A DNA stretch of 64,000 bases from Triticum aestivum (taxonomy: Eukaryota > Streptophyta > Magnoliopsida > Poales > Poaceae): NCBI RefSeq assembly GCF_018294505.1, contig NC_057801.1:196278477-196342476 (forward strand), written 5' to 3'. A program made the position numbers and the translations under genes. Position 1 is the first letter of the stretch. Every line of letters begins with the position of its first letter. Shown here one piece after another: positions 47,505 to 58,671 of the stretch. Below the pieces are notes generated by a model. The model was given only the letters and a program-made list of their open reading frames with translations. It was not told the DNA's origin and did not search any database.

Positions 47505-50074
47505 TGTAACGCCCCGGATTTGATGCGCCAGGTGTCTCCCAGTTATTCGCCATAGTTGCCATGTCATTTGCTTGCATTTTTCATTTTTTCATGTCATCAT
47601 GTGCATTGCATTGATACGTGTTCGTCTCATGCATCCGAGCATTTTCCCCGTTGTCCGTTTTGCAATCCGACACTCCTATGTCCTCGACGTTCCCCTTTTG
47701 TCCCCTGTTGTGAGCGGGTGTTAAACATTCTCGGAATGGACCGTGATTTGCCAAGCGGCCTTGGTTCACTACCGGTAGACCGCCTGTCAAGTTTCGTGCC
47801 ATTTGGAGTCCGTTTGATACTCCAATGACTAACCGGGTAGCCGCAAAGGCCTCTTTATGTTGCAGCCCAACACCCCTACAATGTGGCCCAATAACCCATC
47901 CAAACCCCCTCCATGCTCTCGGTCGTTCAATCACGATCGCGTGGCCAAAAACCGCTCCCCACTTGGACTCTCCTAGCTCCCTCTACCTATAAATATACAC
48001 CTCCCCCCGAAATTTCGCAGTACGAACCCTAAAAATCTTCCACTCTCCGCGCCGGACATGTCCAACCCTGGCCGTACGCATCCGCCGCTGCGCCCGAGCC
48101 AACGGGAAGCCACCACGTGGCGCGTCCGCCGTCCCGCGCCACCGGCCCGCCAGGCCCGCCGTGGGCCCCAGAGCCCATTCGCCGCCTCGCCCGCTCCCTC
48201 CGCCTCCCCGCGCCGGCCCCGTTGCCCGCGCCCGCGTGCGCCGGCCGCTGCCTCACCACCGTCACAATGCATCGTCGCCCCACCGCCGTCGTCATGCCGC
48301 CCGGTGCCGCCTCCCTCGGCGGAGCCGCACCTCCGCGCGCCATCGCCCCCCCGCAGGTGCCCCCGCGTCCGAGTCCGCGGCTCCGCCCCTCGCCGGCCGC
48401 GCCTCCCCGCCCCACCATGTCGCCGCCGGCTGCCTCCTCCACCATCGCTGGCTGCCCCGTCGCCGGATCTGGGCGGGTGGATAAGATCCTCCCGTCCCCG
48501 AACCAAACGCGCCCCGCGCCCAGATCCCTCCGTCCCGGAACCTCGCCGTCCCGCTTCTCGATAGGTATAAAACGGCCAAGTCCCCAGGATTTTCATATCA
48601 TGTCTGCATTTTTGACCAACCATAACTTTGTGCATACTGCTCCTTTTGCGTGTATGATATATCAGAATGTTCACTGTGAGATGCTCTTCATTTTGTTCCA
48701 TTGTGCCATGATTGTTTGAGATCATATTGATGCCCAAATAATCGTTGCAAGAGTGCTATATGATGTTAACTGCTGTCTGCTAACAGAACTTGATGTTTTG
48801 TCTTTTTCATTGCATTTTGTGTGTGCATCCTATGAGCTTGATGTCTACATGAGTGTTGAGCTACATCATGACATATTTATAGTGGTGCAATCCATGTATT
48901 TTTGATAGTATTGTAGTGAGTGCATCGATCTCGTGAAGTAGGGTACTTGCTGTCACTGTTTTGCTAGTCTGAATCTGTTAAATCATGATCCTCTATAAAC
49001 AGCTTGTACAAGTCATTCTATGCATAATCTGGAGATGTTCTGTATGGATGTTTTGTTATACATGTCATGGTATATCCATCCATGCCCCTGGTTGCATTTA
49101 TAGACTGCTGTAGCTTGTTGTAATCTTGCTCCAAACTTGCTAAATAATTTTGTCGTCAGCTTGTTAACATTAAGTTCAGTTTTGCCATGAGCTTTGCTAG
49201 TGATCCATGCTCCCTATGACTTTGCTCTTGCCATGCTTAGCTTCAAAAACATGTCTTCTTTCTGTTGGTTACCTTTTCATGCCATTTATGGTTCTGTGGT
49301 GAGTGGTACAAGCTCACCAACATGCCTATTTATTGTTGTTCCTGCCATGTCTGTTTCTGTCATATCACTTGCCATGTTTGCATGGATGCTACCATCTTTT
49401 CTGTTGATCTTTGGAATAAGTTCAGTAAGGGAGTTTTGTTCCTTGTATTTAGTATTAGCATGCCATGCCTTTGTTTGCCAGGATAAGTGCCTGTAGCATG
49501 TTGGTTGATAGCTCTAAACTTTGGAACCTGATGTTATTTCTGCTAAGTCTGTAAACTGTTATTATTTGCAATCTTGCCATGTCCTTTTGAGCATGTTATA
49601 GTGTTTTCTGGAGATAGGTCAGTGTTCATGTTTTGTCATGCTTTACCTTTAATTCATGCCCATGCCTTTTGTTCTTATGTTGAGGTGCTGTAGCATATTG
49701 TTTTGATGCTTGCAAGATGCCTAGTTGCGGTTTTGGACAGCTTGTCCTTTAAACTTGTAAAGTGTATGTGTTGAACCGTTTCTCCGTTTTGAGTGTGCTC
49801 TATATGAAACTTGCTTGATTTTATATGAAGTTTCATATTATCATGTTGCATCCATGTTTTGAGAGTGTTGCTTGATGTTTGGATGCATTTTGCATCAATG
49901 CCATGTTTAGCTTATTTTGCTCATATCATCTATGTCGTAGCTCCGAATTAAATGAACTTTATATGTAACTTGACTAGAATCTCGTGTAGATCATCTTGGT
50001 GCATCTTAACTTTCTGTTTAACAACTTCAACTTAATGTTTGTTCAGATCTGGACCAATTTCAAAACTTGCATAT
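47505..50074 (+). mobile_element. Element Y 5' LTR, part 1 (Sukkula-like LARD, name tentative)
   Basis: TGTAACGCCCCGGATTTGA is repeated at 63946, marking the LTR start. The LTR continues at 59555-61447 and is about 4.46 kb in all. A GC-rich block (about 47880-48580) follows a good TATA box. The last five bases (catat) are the left TSD of element B. Frames of up to 254 codons in the GC-rich block occur on both strands and have no motif. Confidence 0.88.
47988..47997 (+). promoter_or_regulatory. TATA box of element Y 5' LTR
   Basis: 'tataaatata' after 'ccctctacc', followed by a C-rich, start-site-like stretch. Promoter of the long LTR; the R and U5 regions would then exceed 3.9 kb. Confidence 0.65.
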
Positions 50075-50935
50075 TGTCGGATTTAGGGTTCCGGCAGACC
50101 CTTGAGGTTCGAACACTGGGGTGCGCGCGGAGATTTCGCCTTCTACCTACCTGTTCCTCACCGAATCGCTGGGGTCTAAACTACGAAAAGAACAACACAA
50201 GAGACACAGGGTTTATGCTGGTTCAGGCCCCCATTGTGGTGTAATACCCTACTCTAGTGTGTGGTGTGGTGGATTGCCTCTTGGGCTGATGATGAACAAT
50301 ACAAGGAAGAACAACCTCGCGAGGGTCTGTTCTTGTGGTGCTTTGTCCCTTTGGAGGGGTTGATTCCAGATGCCCTATACTATGGTGGCTAGTCCTATTT
50401 ATAGGCAAAGGCCCTGGGCCTCTTCCCAAATATTGAGCGGGAAGGGCGCCAATAATTGGCCATTTTGATGGGGAACATCTGGTACACTTATCCTGACTAA
50501 AGTTGGTCCTCGCCTGTCAAAGGCTCTGGTGGTGACACCGGCTTGGGCTCCACGGTGACCTCCATCCTACCGTTGGACTGGTCTTGGTCTTGTTGCACCG
50601 AAATGGATGCCTTTGCTTGATGTTCTCGTCTGCGCTTGCTCCCCTTGCACCAAAGTGGAAAGAAGGACACTGCGCGGGCTGGCGCCCTTGGTCGTCATGG
50701 CTTGCATCATGGGAACCTCGCGAGGTACCCCGCCTTGAACTCTCCGTCTCTTCGTGAGTCAGCCTGGTGAGGCCGTGCCTGAGGAAGGTCCTTGTCGTCC
50801 GCCCCGCGAGGCTTGGCCCCTCACGAGGGTCTTGAGCTTGTGTTGATGAAGATGGGCCGTGCTGGGCCCCCTTTGAGCCACGCCGCAGGCTGCAAGCAGG
50901 CAAGTCTGGGGACCCACGTTCCCAGAATGCCGACA
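50075..50935 (-). repeat. Element B 3' LTR
   Basis: 861 bp, TGTCGGATTTAGGG ... GCCGACA on the plus strand. Its TATA box is intact on the minus strand (TATAAATA, 50396-50403). A few percent different from the other LTR by eye. Confidence 0.93.
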
Positions 50936-51212
50936 GTAGCCCTCGGGCCCAAGGCGCGCCCGGACTTGGCCGAGCAGAGAGGCGAAAGGGCAAGTGCGAA
51001 GCATCGCGGGCCCTAATAGCCTACGGCCTTGGGCGCCGCATGGCGGTTGATTGGACGTGGGCGTCTTCGCAACCGCGCGAGTTGATAAGGAGCGGCTTCT
51101 GCCCTTTCTCTCCTTTGCTTTCTCCAGTTGCTGCTCAGATCCCCTTTCTAGCGCCTCTCCTTCCTGCCTTCGAAATCTTCAGATCTAGTCCATCCACGTG
51201 CCCTAGCCATAC
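50936..51212 (+). promoter_or_regulatory. leader and possible promoter of antisense gene B; polypurine site of element B
   Basis: Next to the LTR the minus strand reads GGGCCCGAGGGCTAC, the likely plus-strand primer. On the plus strand the last 110 bases before the ATG at 51213 are C/T-rich (tttctctcctttgctttctc), a plant-like 5' leader. No clear TATA box, so the LTR may supply the promoter. Confidence 0.4.
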
Positions 51213-53752
51213 ATGGCGCCTCGCCAGGCCCCGGCCGGAGCTAGGTATTCGTCCGCCTTGGACTCGCCGAACGTGTCGGAGGCGAGCCTTGCCCGGGTGC
51301 GCCAGATGGCGGCGGCGCAGGGCATCGACGGGGCGAAGGTGTTCAAGGCCGGCTCTGCCCTACCTGAGGGCCAAGGGAGCACCTTCTATCCGCTCTTCGT
51401 GAGCACCATTGTCGCCGGTCTAGTGCCTCCCTTCTCTGAGTTCTTCTTCTCTGTCCTCCGCCATTATAATCTTCAAGCTCTGCACCTCCACCCCAACTTT
51501 GTCCTTCTTCTGGCGATCTTCGCCTACTATTGCGAGGCTCACATAGGGGTGAAGCCCTCAGTGGCCTTGCTGCGCCACTACTTCTCCCTCCGGACCTCTC
51601 ATGGTTCCGTCTCTGCGTGTGCGAGTTTCGTCGCGTACGACAGCTCCATCGTGATTTCGAACCCCGGGAAAAGGATTGAGGGCTTCAGGAGCAAGTGGGT
51701 CTTTGTAGATGCTGGGCGCGTCCACCCCCGGTTGATCTTGCCTACGGGGCACCCCTCGAGCTCCGATGACTGGTCTCGAGTGGAGCTTGTGGACCCCCGC
51801 GCAAGGCTGGTGTTGGAGAAGATGGACGCGGATCTGAGGCCGGCCAGCATGGCGGCGGCGAAGCTGACTGGCGCATCGCTGCTGAGGGAGTTCCTGGAGC
51901 ATCAGCTGGCTCCGCTTCGTCAGTACTCACTTCCGATGTGGAGGCCCCACCCGAGGCCCGCGGTCTTGGCCGACGAGGATCTGGCTACGGTCCTCCAGTC
52001 TTTGGTCGGGGGCGACGTGGCGAGGTTGAAGGGCGCTCCGACGCCCCTGTTCCTCCATGAGGATTGGGAGCAAGTAGTGGGGTCCATGCCCGTCTTCAAC
52101 GAGGATGGGCCCGTGCCTGCGGAGGTCCCCGAGGACCCGGTGAACGTGTCCTCCAGCGACTCCAGCAAAGAGAAGGACGAAGGGGAGCGGGAAAAGGGGG
52201 CTGACTCCGAGGCAGAGTCAAGGGCTCCACCTCTTCGGTGCAGGTCGCGCGCTCTCCGCCTCTCACTGAGTGATGACGATGAGGATGATGACGAGCAGGG
52301 CGGCGGGAGCCTGCCTCCGATCCTGAAGAAGGACCGAACCGAGCTGATCCCCCGCGGGTCCGTCCCAGCCCCGAGGCGATCCGCAGGCGCACCTCCTGCA
52401 CCCAAGCTCCTTGAGGCTGATCCTTGCAGCCGGCTCTCGGGCTTCAAGTACGGTCGGAGGCTGCTCGAGCCCGCGGGCGATGACCTGTAAGTGCTTGATT
52501 CCTGTTTGTTTCTTGTTTCGTTGCTGAGGCTTGACATACGTATATCCCGGCTAGGATGGAGCCCACAGCAAAGAAGCCAAAGGGGGCTCCTGAGGTTCCA
52601 TCCGTGGCAGCGCCTCTGCTCGCGAAAGAAGATGAACGTGATGCACGGGCCTCTCCTGCCCGGGTGTCCTTGTGAGGCCTGGCTGAGCCGGCTGGGGCGA
52701 GCTCGGCCCCCATGGCCCAAGCGACTCCCGAGGTGCCCCTGCCTGATGCCGCCACCACAGCCGCTGGGGCGCAGCAGGCTCCGCCTCAGGATACCGTGGT
52801 CACGCTGCCGTCTTCTCCTCCTATTTCCCCGACTGCTGTTTCCCTGACTCCTCCTACTGTTCTGCATCGTGCTCGTGCCGAACTAGACCGTCTGCGGCGG
52901 GATCTTCTGAGCGCCGACCCTCGTTTAGTGGCCGGGTGCTTGGAGCTAGCTTCTGGCTGGATTCGCTCCGATGCTTCGATTCGGGCGGTGCTGGTCCAGG
53001 CCTCGACGACCTGCGACAAGGAGAAGCAGGCTGTCCTTGGGGCGAAGGCTGCCCGTGACGCCGCCTTGGGGGAGGCGGCTAATGCCCGAGGTCGCTGCGA
53101 GGCGCTGGAGAGCAAGCTGAAGGGCCTGCAGGACCGGCTCGCCGAGGAGACCCGCCTTCGCCAAGAGCAGGAGGACGGCATGAAGGCTCGCGAGGCGGCC
53201 GTCAAGGACCGGGACGCCAAGCTCAAGAAGCGCCATGACCGCCTAGGCGCGCTGGAGCAAGAGCTGGAGGCGAGGAAGGTTGAGTTGGACGGCAAGGCAC
53301 GGGTTCTTGCTGAGGATCGCGTGGCCTTTGCGAAGATGGAGGAGAAGGCTCGGACTTCACTGAAGAAGCTTTATGAGAGCGGCCTGGAGAGCCCGCTGGC
53401 CAGCGAGGAGGACGGTCCCGCCAAGCTGCTTCCCTTCCTTGTTCGTGCTCTTGAAGATGTCACCTTTGGCCTTGGCCCTACGGCTGAGGCCGAGGCACGC
53501 GTCTTGTCTTCTATGGCGCTGACGCGGGTCTTCACCCACATCTATCTTCGCGACCCCAACGTCGACCTCGATAGCCTGTTGGAGCCAGCAAGCGGCGAGC
53601 ATGTCGCTGCTTCTGCTGAGGCTGTGAAGGGTCGTGCGGAGGCTCTGCTGGGGAAGTTCCGGGCCTTCAGCACCAGGCCGAAGCGGAGCGCTGCCAGCCC
53701 GGCAGCTCCACAAGGCGAACCCGCTCCACACAACTCCACGGCCGGCAAGTGA
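51213..53752 (+). pseudogene. Antisense gene of element B: PF04195-like domain, acidic linker, coiled coil, C-terminal module
   Basis: Two exons. Exon 1 is 51213-52486, the intron 52487-52554 (68 bp, donor 'ct|gtaagtgc', acceptor 'cccggctag|g'), exon 2 52555-53752; both exons stay in one frame, giving about 823 codons. Residues 55-126 form the 'putative gypsy type transposon' domain (GLVPPFSEFF, LHPNF, IFAYYCEAHIGVKPSVALL, RHYFSL). An acidic Ser-rich part follows (about 310-360, SDDDEDDDEQ), then a proline-rich stretch, a long coiled coil (about 52870-53390) and a helical C-terminal module (53419-53690). The only break is TGA at 52673-52675, which looks like CGA changed at a CpG; it could instead lie in an unrecognised second intron. 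It runs opposite to gag. Function unknown; no catalytic transposase motif. Confidence 0.75.
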
Positions 53753-53919
53753 CTCCGTTGTGGCTCCCGCCCTGCTTTTAGTTTCTGCACATGTATCAGG
53801 CCTCGGGGAGGCGTTAAAACTAGCATTTGGTGCTGTGACAACAGTATGGACTGTAATATTTGCTTTTGAATTCCTTGAAATTTGCACTATTCCCTTCCTA
53901 CTTGCTTGTGTCCTACGCT
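53753..53919 (+). other. 3' flank of antisense gene B
   Basis: AT-richer stretch after the stop, a plausible 3' untranslated region ('ctgtaatatttgcttttgaa'). No AATAAA seen. Confidence 0.35.
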
Positions 53920-55255
53920 GGCAGAGCCCGGCCCCGCGCATACCTCAGCCGCCGTTATCCCCGACCGGAAACTAGGACGGGACCAAGGAGTGAGGGGCTA
54001 CATGACAAGTTAGGCTCCTGAGTCGCGATGCTCAAGAGTCCCCCTTGGCGCTCGAACAGCAAGTAGGGAGGTGAGATGTGGGGTTGGATCTACCGTTCTA
54101 CGTCTGCAGAGCCCGGCCCCACGCATACCTCAACCGCCATTAGCCTTTCAGAACTAAGGAGTGAGGGGCTACGTGACCAGTTAGGCTCCTGAGTCGCGAT
54201 GGTCAGGAGTCCTCCTTGACGCTCAAACGACCTTCATACCTTGGCCCCGCTCGGGGAGGGACGTGCGACGAACCAGGCCCGGGGGGCCTGGCTGGGTGGC
54301 GTGCGTCTGGGCGTGACCCAAGCGTAGCCCCCGTGCCCAGCCCCCTCGCACGGCACTCCCGAGGGGAGGCATTGCGATGAGGCTAGACACTGAGCTCTGG
54401 GCTCCCTGAGGTTGATGCGGCCCGGGGGCCACCCTCGGTTGTTTATCACCAGCGCGGAGCATAGCGCTTCCGTATGTGTACGGGCATAGCTGCTCCTCGG
54501 CAGTGTCGTCAGCCAGCGCGGACAATGGTGCTTCCACTGGTGCATGGGAGGGGGCTCCCCTCCGATAGGAGCCCCCGAGGCGTGCACAGCCCCGCCCTGA
54601 CACGTGGCTAGCACGGTAGGGCTTGACGAGGTGTATCTGGGCACCCTTGAGCCAGCGCGGGACTCACGAGGCCCTACCTCAAGGCAGGTTGCGCCTAGCA
54701 CTGGCCTTATCTTGGGATGTGTTCGTGCAGATTTGGCTAGATGCGGGTGCTCTACGTCCTCGGGTCACGGCTCTCGAGCTGGTCTCAGCTGTCACTGGTA
54801 TGCCAGGGGGCGATGCCGTGGACAAGACCAGAGGGTGAGGGCCGGAGAGCCGGTAGGAGCCCTGAGTCGCGATGCTCAGGCACCCCCCCCCTTTAATGTG
54901 CAAGCTGGGTTAGATGTCGAAACTCTACGTCCTCGGGTCCCGGCTCTCGGGCTGGTCTTAGCCGTCGCTGGTATGCCGGGGAGCGATGCCGTGGGCAAGA
55001 CCAGAGGGTGAGGGCCGGAGAGCCGGTAGGAGCCCTGAGTCACGATGCTCAGGCACCCCCTCTTCAACGCGCAAGCTGGGTTAGATGTCGAAACTCTACG
55101 TCCTTGGGTCCCGGCTCTCGGGCTGGTCTCAGCCGTCGCTGGTATGCCGGGGCGCGATGCCGTGGGCAAGACCAGAGGGTGAGGGTCGGAGAGCCGGTAG
55201 GAGCCCTGAATCGTGATGCTCAGGCACCCCCCTTTAACGCGCAAGCTTGCGACAT
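53920..55255. repeat. tandem repeat array with CCTGAG...CTCAGG hairpins
   Basis: Two units of about 185 bp (starts 53921 and 54106, 'gcagagcccggccccrcgca') and three units of about 172 bp (marker 'tctacgtcct' at 54751, 54924 and 55095). Each type carries a hairpin sequence, CCTGAGTCGCGATGCTCAGG or a close variant (near 54017, 54190, 54862, 55034 and 55206). Open frames across it on both strands come from the repeats. It lies between the antisense gene end and the pol remnant. Confidence 0.8.
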
Positions 55256-55587
55256 CCAACAAGAAAAGGTACCATGAATAGGCACCAAATAACAAGCATG
55301 ATGGGTCGAAAACATGGCCCTAAGATAAATGCAAGAGGGGTACATGCCACTGGGTCTGACCCGAGCGGCGAGGGGATAATGTAGCCTGAGGGGCGCCCCC
55401 AGCAGAGTAAGCTAAGAGCATGAAATAAAAGAGATACACGCTGTAGGGATAGACCCACACGGCCTGGGAATAATGCAGCCCTGAGGGCGCTCGCAGCTGT
55501 AAATGAAACTTGAAAGATGTCACCTGATGATGCTGAAGCCGAAGGGGTGTTGATGCAGCAGACTCGGTGGGCTGCGGGAGCAGATCC
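55256..55587. other. Element B interior with a short degenerate duplication
   Basis: Two similar stretches of about 100 bp start near 55331 and 55428 ('aagagrggtacatgc' and 'aagagatacacgctg' versions, each ending in a 'gcagcctgagggcgc'-like block). No gene. Confidence 0.45.
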
Positions 55588-56034
55588 TCAAGAGCCCCCA
55601 GGCCCTGGGGCCTCGGGATGCTCCGGAGGCACTGGTGGCTCCTCGCGGACCGTCTCCATCTCCACCAGGGCTGCGGAACGCCTGACCTCTTGAGCCTCCA
55701 GGATGGCCCTCATGAGGCGCTGGTACGCGACAGCCGCGTTCGGCGAGCCATAAGGCATGCGAACGTGGCTGTGGGGCGGACCCTCGCAGCGTCCCACTCG
55801 CGAAGGCTAGAGGCGCTCCTAAGATGCGGGTCGGTTGAGCCCTGGTATGTTGATGCAGACGCGCAGCCCACCATCCTCGCCTTGATGGGGGGCCACAGCG
55901 GGTAAGCGGCGGCTGCCTCTCATGACCCTTGACTCCTGTAGCTCCTGAATGGCCTTGCTGACAAACTCCTGAGGGTTTGGCCCTCCTTGCCTTGCTCCTT
56001 CTTGTTGGAAACGTGCTTCGAAACACGCCTCCAT
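55588..56034 (-). pseudogene. reverse transcriptase remnant of element B
   Basis: Minus-strand fragments in two frames. The first (56034-55819) has GGLRVCINIPGLNRP, matching the 'g..RmCvDY.dLNka' block of Ty3/gypsy reverse transcriptases. The second (55797-55588) has MPYGSPNAAVAYQRLM, matching 'mPFGLkNAgatYQRlm'. In a working enzyme these blocks are about 60 or more residues apart and the second is followed by YVDD. Here the gap is far shorter and no YxDD, RNase H or integrase follows. So pol is deleted and the copy could not reverse-transcribe by itself. It follows gag-protease in the expected order. Confidence 0.7.
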
Positions 56035-56133
56035 GTGGTGCCCAAGCGCCTCCCTCGTGACCTCGGCGAGGTCGACGACCCTCTAGGGGAGAGCCCTCGA
56101 GCCCTGCCTGAGGAGGGCGCCGGGCGCGCATCC

Positions 56134-58620
56134 CTATGCGATGGAAGGAGGTTCCCCCTGAGCAGGGGCGGGCCCTGAGGGGCCTGCCTCTGGAGGAGCC
56201 GGGCCGGTCGATGTCTTCTTCTTCTTGGGGGTGGCCTTGGGAAGCCTCCTGCTTCCGCGATCCGGGTCTTCCAATGATGCGGCCTGAAAGGCTCGCTCCA
56301 GGGAGCACACTGCTTCTTTCTTTTCGCAGGGCACCGTCATGACTCCGCCACTTCCTGGCATCTTGAGGACGTTGTAGCCGTGGTGGGTTACGGCCATGAA
56401 CTTGGCCAGCGCTGGGTACCCGAGGACGGCGTTGTACGGCAGGCGAATGTGGGCGACGTCGAAGTCGATGAGCTCGGTGCGGTAGTTGTCGCGTGCTCCG
56501 AAGGTGACAGGGAGGCGGACCTGCCCAATCGGGACCGTGGAGCCGTCAGTGACTCCGGAGAAAGGCTTGGTTGGCTGAAGCTGATTGTAGGCCACTTGGA
56601 GATTGTTGAATGTTTCCACGGACAGGACGTTGAGCCTTGCCCCGCCATCGATGAGGGTCCTGGTGACTAGCACGTTGCTGATGATTGGGGAACAAAGCAT
56701 CGGGAGGACTCCGGCTGTGGCCGCGCACTTGAGCTGATCCGCTGAGCTGAACGTGAAGGCGCATGCCGACCACCTGAGAGGGCGCGTGGTCTTGAGCTTA
56801 GGGAGGACTGCATTCACTTCACGGGCGAACTGCTTGAAGATACGCTGAGAGGCTGGGGCTTGAGCTCCGCCCAGGATGCAGGCGATCGCACATGGTTCCT
56901 GGAAGCCCCCAGCCCCTTCGTCATGATGACGGTCCTCATTTCTCCTTGGCTGCGGCGGCAACAGAGGGAGGCCTGCGTTACCTTGCGGGCGATCCTCGCG
57001 AGGCTGATCCCTCCAGCCTCCCTCGCGAGGCGGGTCCTGCCAGCGATCCTCACAAGGTTGGTCGCGCCACCCTTGACGTGGGCTGCGGTCTTCCCAGCGT
57101 CCTATGTTCCTTCCTCCTCCTCGGCCATAGCCCCGGTCACTACGGTCAGGACGCCGGCTGGTCCTTCCTTCACGCACGGCCCGGAGCTCTTGGCATTCAT
57201 TGGTGTTATGGGTGTGGAGGTCGTGGTACACGCAGTACCGACTGCCCTTGGAGGATTCGGGCTGATCTCTGCCCTGCTTGGTGTCGGGTTCTGCCGCGAG
57301 CACGGCTGCCCCTTTGCGCTTCATGTCCTTGGCCTTGGGCTTCTTCTCTTCTTGGTCTGCGGCAGGCAGCTTGAGGAGGGAGAGACGCCCTTCCTCAGCC
57401 CTGGAGCACTTGGTCGCCAGGTTGAACAGCTCCAAGGAAGTGCACAGATCTTCATGCATTGCGAGCTCCTCCTTCATTTTGACGTCGCGCACGCCGTCAG
57501 AGAAGGCTGAGATGATGGCCTCCTTGGTCACCTTGGGAATCTTGAGGCGCGCGTTGTTGAAGCACTGGATGTACTTCTGCAGGGTTTCCCCTGGTTGCTG
57601 CTTGATGCGGCACATGTCGCTCATGGCGGGTGGCCGGTCGCGAGTACCCTGGAAGTTGGCGATGAAGCGGGTGCGCATCTCGTCCCAGGAGGAGATCGTG
57701 CCTGGGGCCAGTTTCAGGAGCCAGGTGCGGGCCCCGTTCTTGAGTGCCATGGGAAACCAGTTCGCCATGACCTTCTCGTCTCCGTTGGCAGCCTCGATGC
57801 CCAGCTCGTAGAGCTGGAGGAACTCTTTAGGGTCAGCCGTGCCGTCATAGCGAGGAGGCAGGTCTCGCTTGAACTTGCCGGGCCACGCGACGGTGCGCAT
57901 CCCGGTGGTGAAGGCGCGGCAGCCCGCTGTGGCCACGGGAGGCCTTGGGTGATGAAGAGCTTGGTCATGCGGGTCCCCATGCGCCGTAGTTGGGTGCAGT
58001 GCGGGGTCTTGACGTGTTGGAGCAGGAGCGTGGTCAGGACGAGCCGGAGCAGGGAGCGCTCGGACAGCTTCTCGAGGGCGAGAGACTTCTTGGCAGCTCT
58101 GCTCTAATCGCGCTGGCGCCTGACGGAGCGGGTTCCACACAGGGGCCGCGCGCCTTGGAGCCAGGGCGCCTTCTTGAGGGGGAGGCGGCTGAGGCGCCCC
58201 AGGAGCTTCATTGCCCGCGCATGGCGGGGCGCGGTGCAGCGAGAAGGATGGCACAGGGGAGCCCCCAGCGGCGCGGATGAGTTCGGCGACTCGGTCGAGC
58301 CACTCTTTGTAGACGTCGTCGATTGGGCGGTAGCGCAGGAGCTCGTTTGCCGCGATGAGCGCAGCTCGAGCCTCCATGGCCGCGCGGGGCGCGCGGGACG
58401 AAGAACCAGCAGGGGTGAGCGAGGGTGTAGCGGTGCGGCCGTCTCGCCTCATGGACGGGTGCTGGGACGATGCTTGCTGCTCGTTCCCCACCGGGCCGGT
58501 GGCGGCGTTGACGGCAGGTGATGGGGAACAACGAGGGCGCCCGCCGACGGGAGCCGTCTGGGCGACGCGGGAAGCGAGGGCGGCTCGGCGCTCGACACGA
58601 ACCCGGCGTGCGTCAGACAT
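56134..58620 (-). CDS. gag-protease polyprotein of element B
   Basis: An uninterrupted 828-codon frame whose ATG lies 52 bases inside the primer site. Residues 1-240 are low-complexity (Pro/Ala/Arg). Residues about 245-415 form the Retrotrans_gag core (FKRDLPPRYDGTADPKEFL, WFPMALKNGARTWL, LQKYIQCFNNAR), which builds the particle. A Cys/His cluster, YCVYHDLHTHNTNEC (about 462-476), sits where a zinc knuckle is expected. Arg/Asp/Gln-rich repeats (about 490-560, WRDQPxEDR) follow. Residues 645-770 resemble the aspartic protease of plant gypsy elements, with LIDGGARLNVL at the active site (DGG in place of DTG) and YNAVLGYPAL further on. It is the only long intact element frame here. With pol deleted it could still supply particles to other elements. 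Confidence 0.82.
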   Translation of the reverse strand: MSDARRVRVERRAALASRVAQTAPVGGRPRCSPSPAVNAATGPVGNEQQASSQHPSMRRDGRTATPSLTPAGSSSRAPRAAMEARAALIAANELLRYRPIDDVYKEWLDRVAELIRAAGGSPVPSFSLHRAPPCAGNEAPGAPQPPPPQEGALAPRRAAPVWNPLRQAPARLEQSCQEVSRPREAVRALPAPARPDHAPAPTRQDPALHPTTAHGDPHDQALHHPRPPVATAGCRAFTTGMRTVAWPGKFKRDLPPRYDGTADPKEFLQLYELGIEAANGDEKVMANWFPMALKNGARTWLLKLAPGTISSWDEMRTRFIANFQGTRDRPPAMSDMCRIKQQPGETLQKYIQCFNNARLKIPKVTKEAIISAFSDGVRDVKMKEELAMHEDLCTSLELFNLATKCSRAEEGRLSLLKLPAADQEEKKPKAKDMKRKGAAVLAAEPDTKQGRDQPESSKGSRYCVYHDLHTHNTNECQELRAVREGRTSRRPDRSDRGYGRGGGRNIGRWEDRSPRQGWRDQPCEDRWQDPPREGGWRDQPREDRPQGNAGLPLLPPQPRRNEDRHHDEGAGGFQEPCAIACILGGAQAPASQRIFKQFAREVNAVLPKLKTTRPLRWSACAFTFSSADQLKCAATAGVLPMLCSPIISNVLVTRTLIDGGARLNVLSVETFNNLQVAYNQLQPTKPFSGVTDGSTVPIGQVRLPVTFGARDNYRTELIDFDVAHIRLPYNAVLGYPALAKFMAVTHHGYNVLKMPGSGGVMTVPCEKKEAVCSLERAFQAASLEDPDRGSRRLPKATPKKKKTSTGPAPPEAGPSGPAPAQGEPPSIA

Positions 58621-58671
58621 GGATGCGACGGTCGGAGAAGAACAGGGCGACGAAAGACGAATTCCGGACCA

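Noticed and set aside
48029..48737. 254-codon minus-strand frame and 200-codon plus-strand frame in Y LTR
   Set aside because: Arg/Gly/Pro-rich compositional frames just after the LTR TATA box; no domain, and open in five frames at once.
51558..52867. Minus-strand frames (up to 315 codons) opposite the antisense gene of B
   Set aside because: In element sense these would be ordinary coding, but they have no gag-pol motif, and the plus strand has both domain motifs and splice sites.
53920..55255. CRISPR-like array
   Set aside because: Units are 172-185 bp and nearly identical throughout, without the short repeat/unique spacer pattern, and the DNA is clearly plant.
56860..58531. Plus-strand frames of up to 216 codons opposite gag
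   Set aside because: They mirror the gag frame, which has clear domain motifs on the minus strand.
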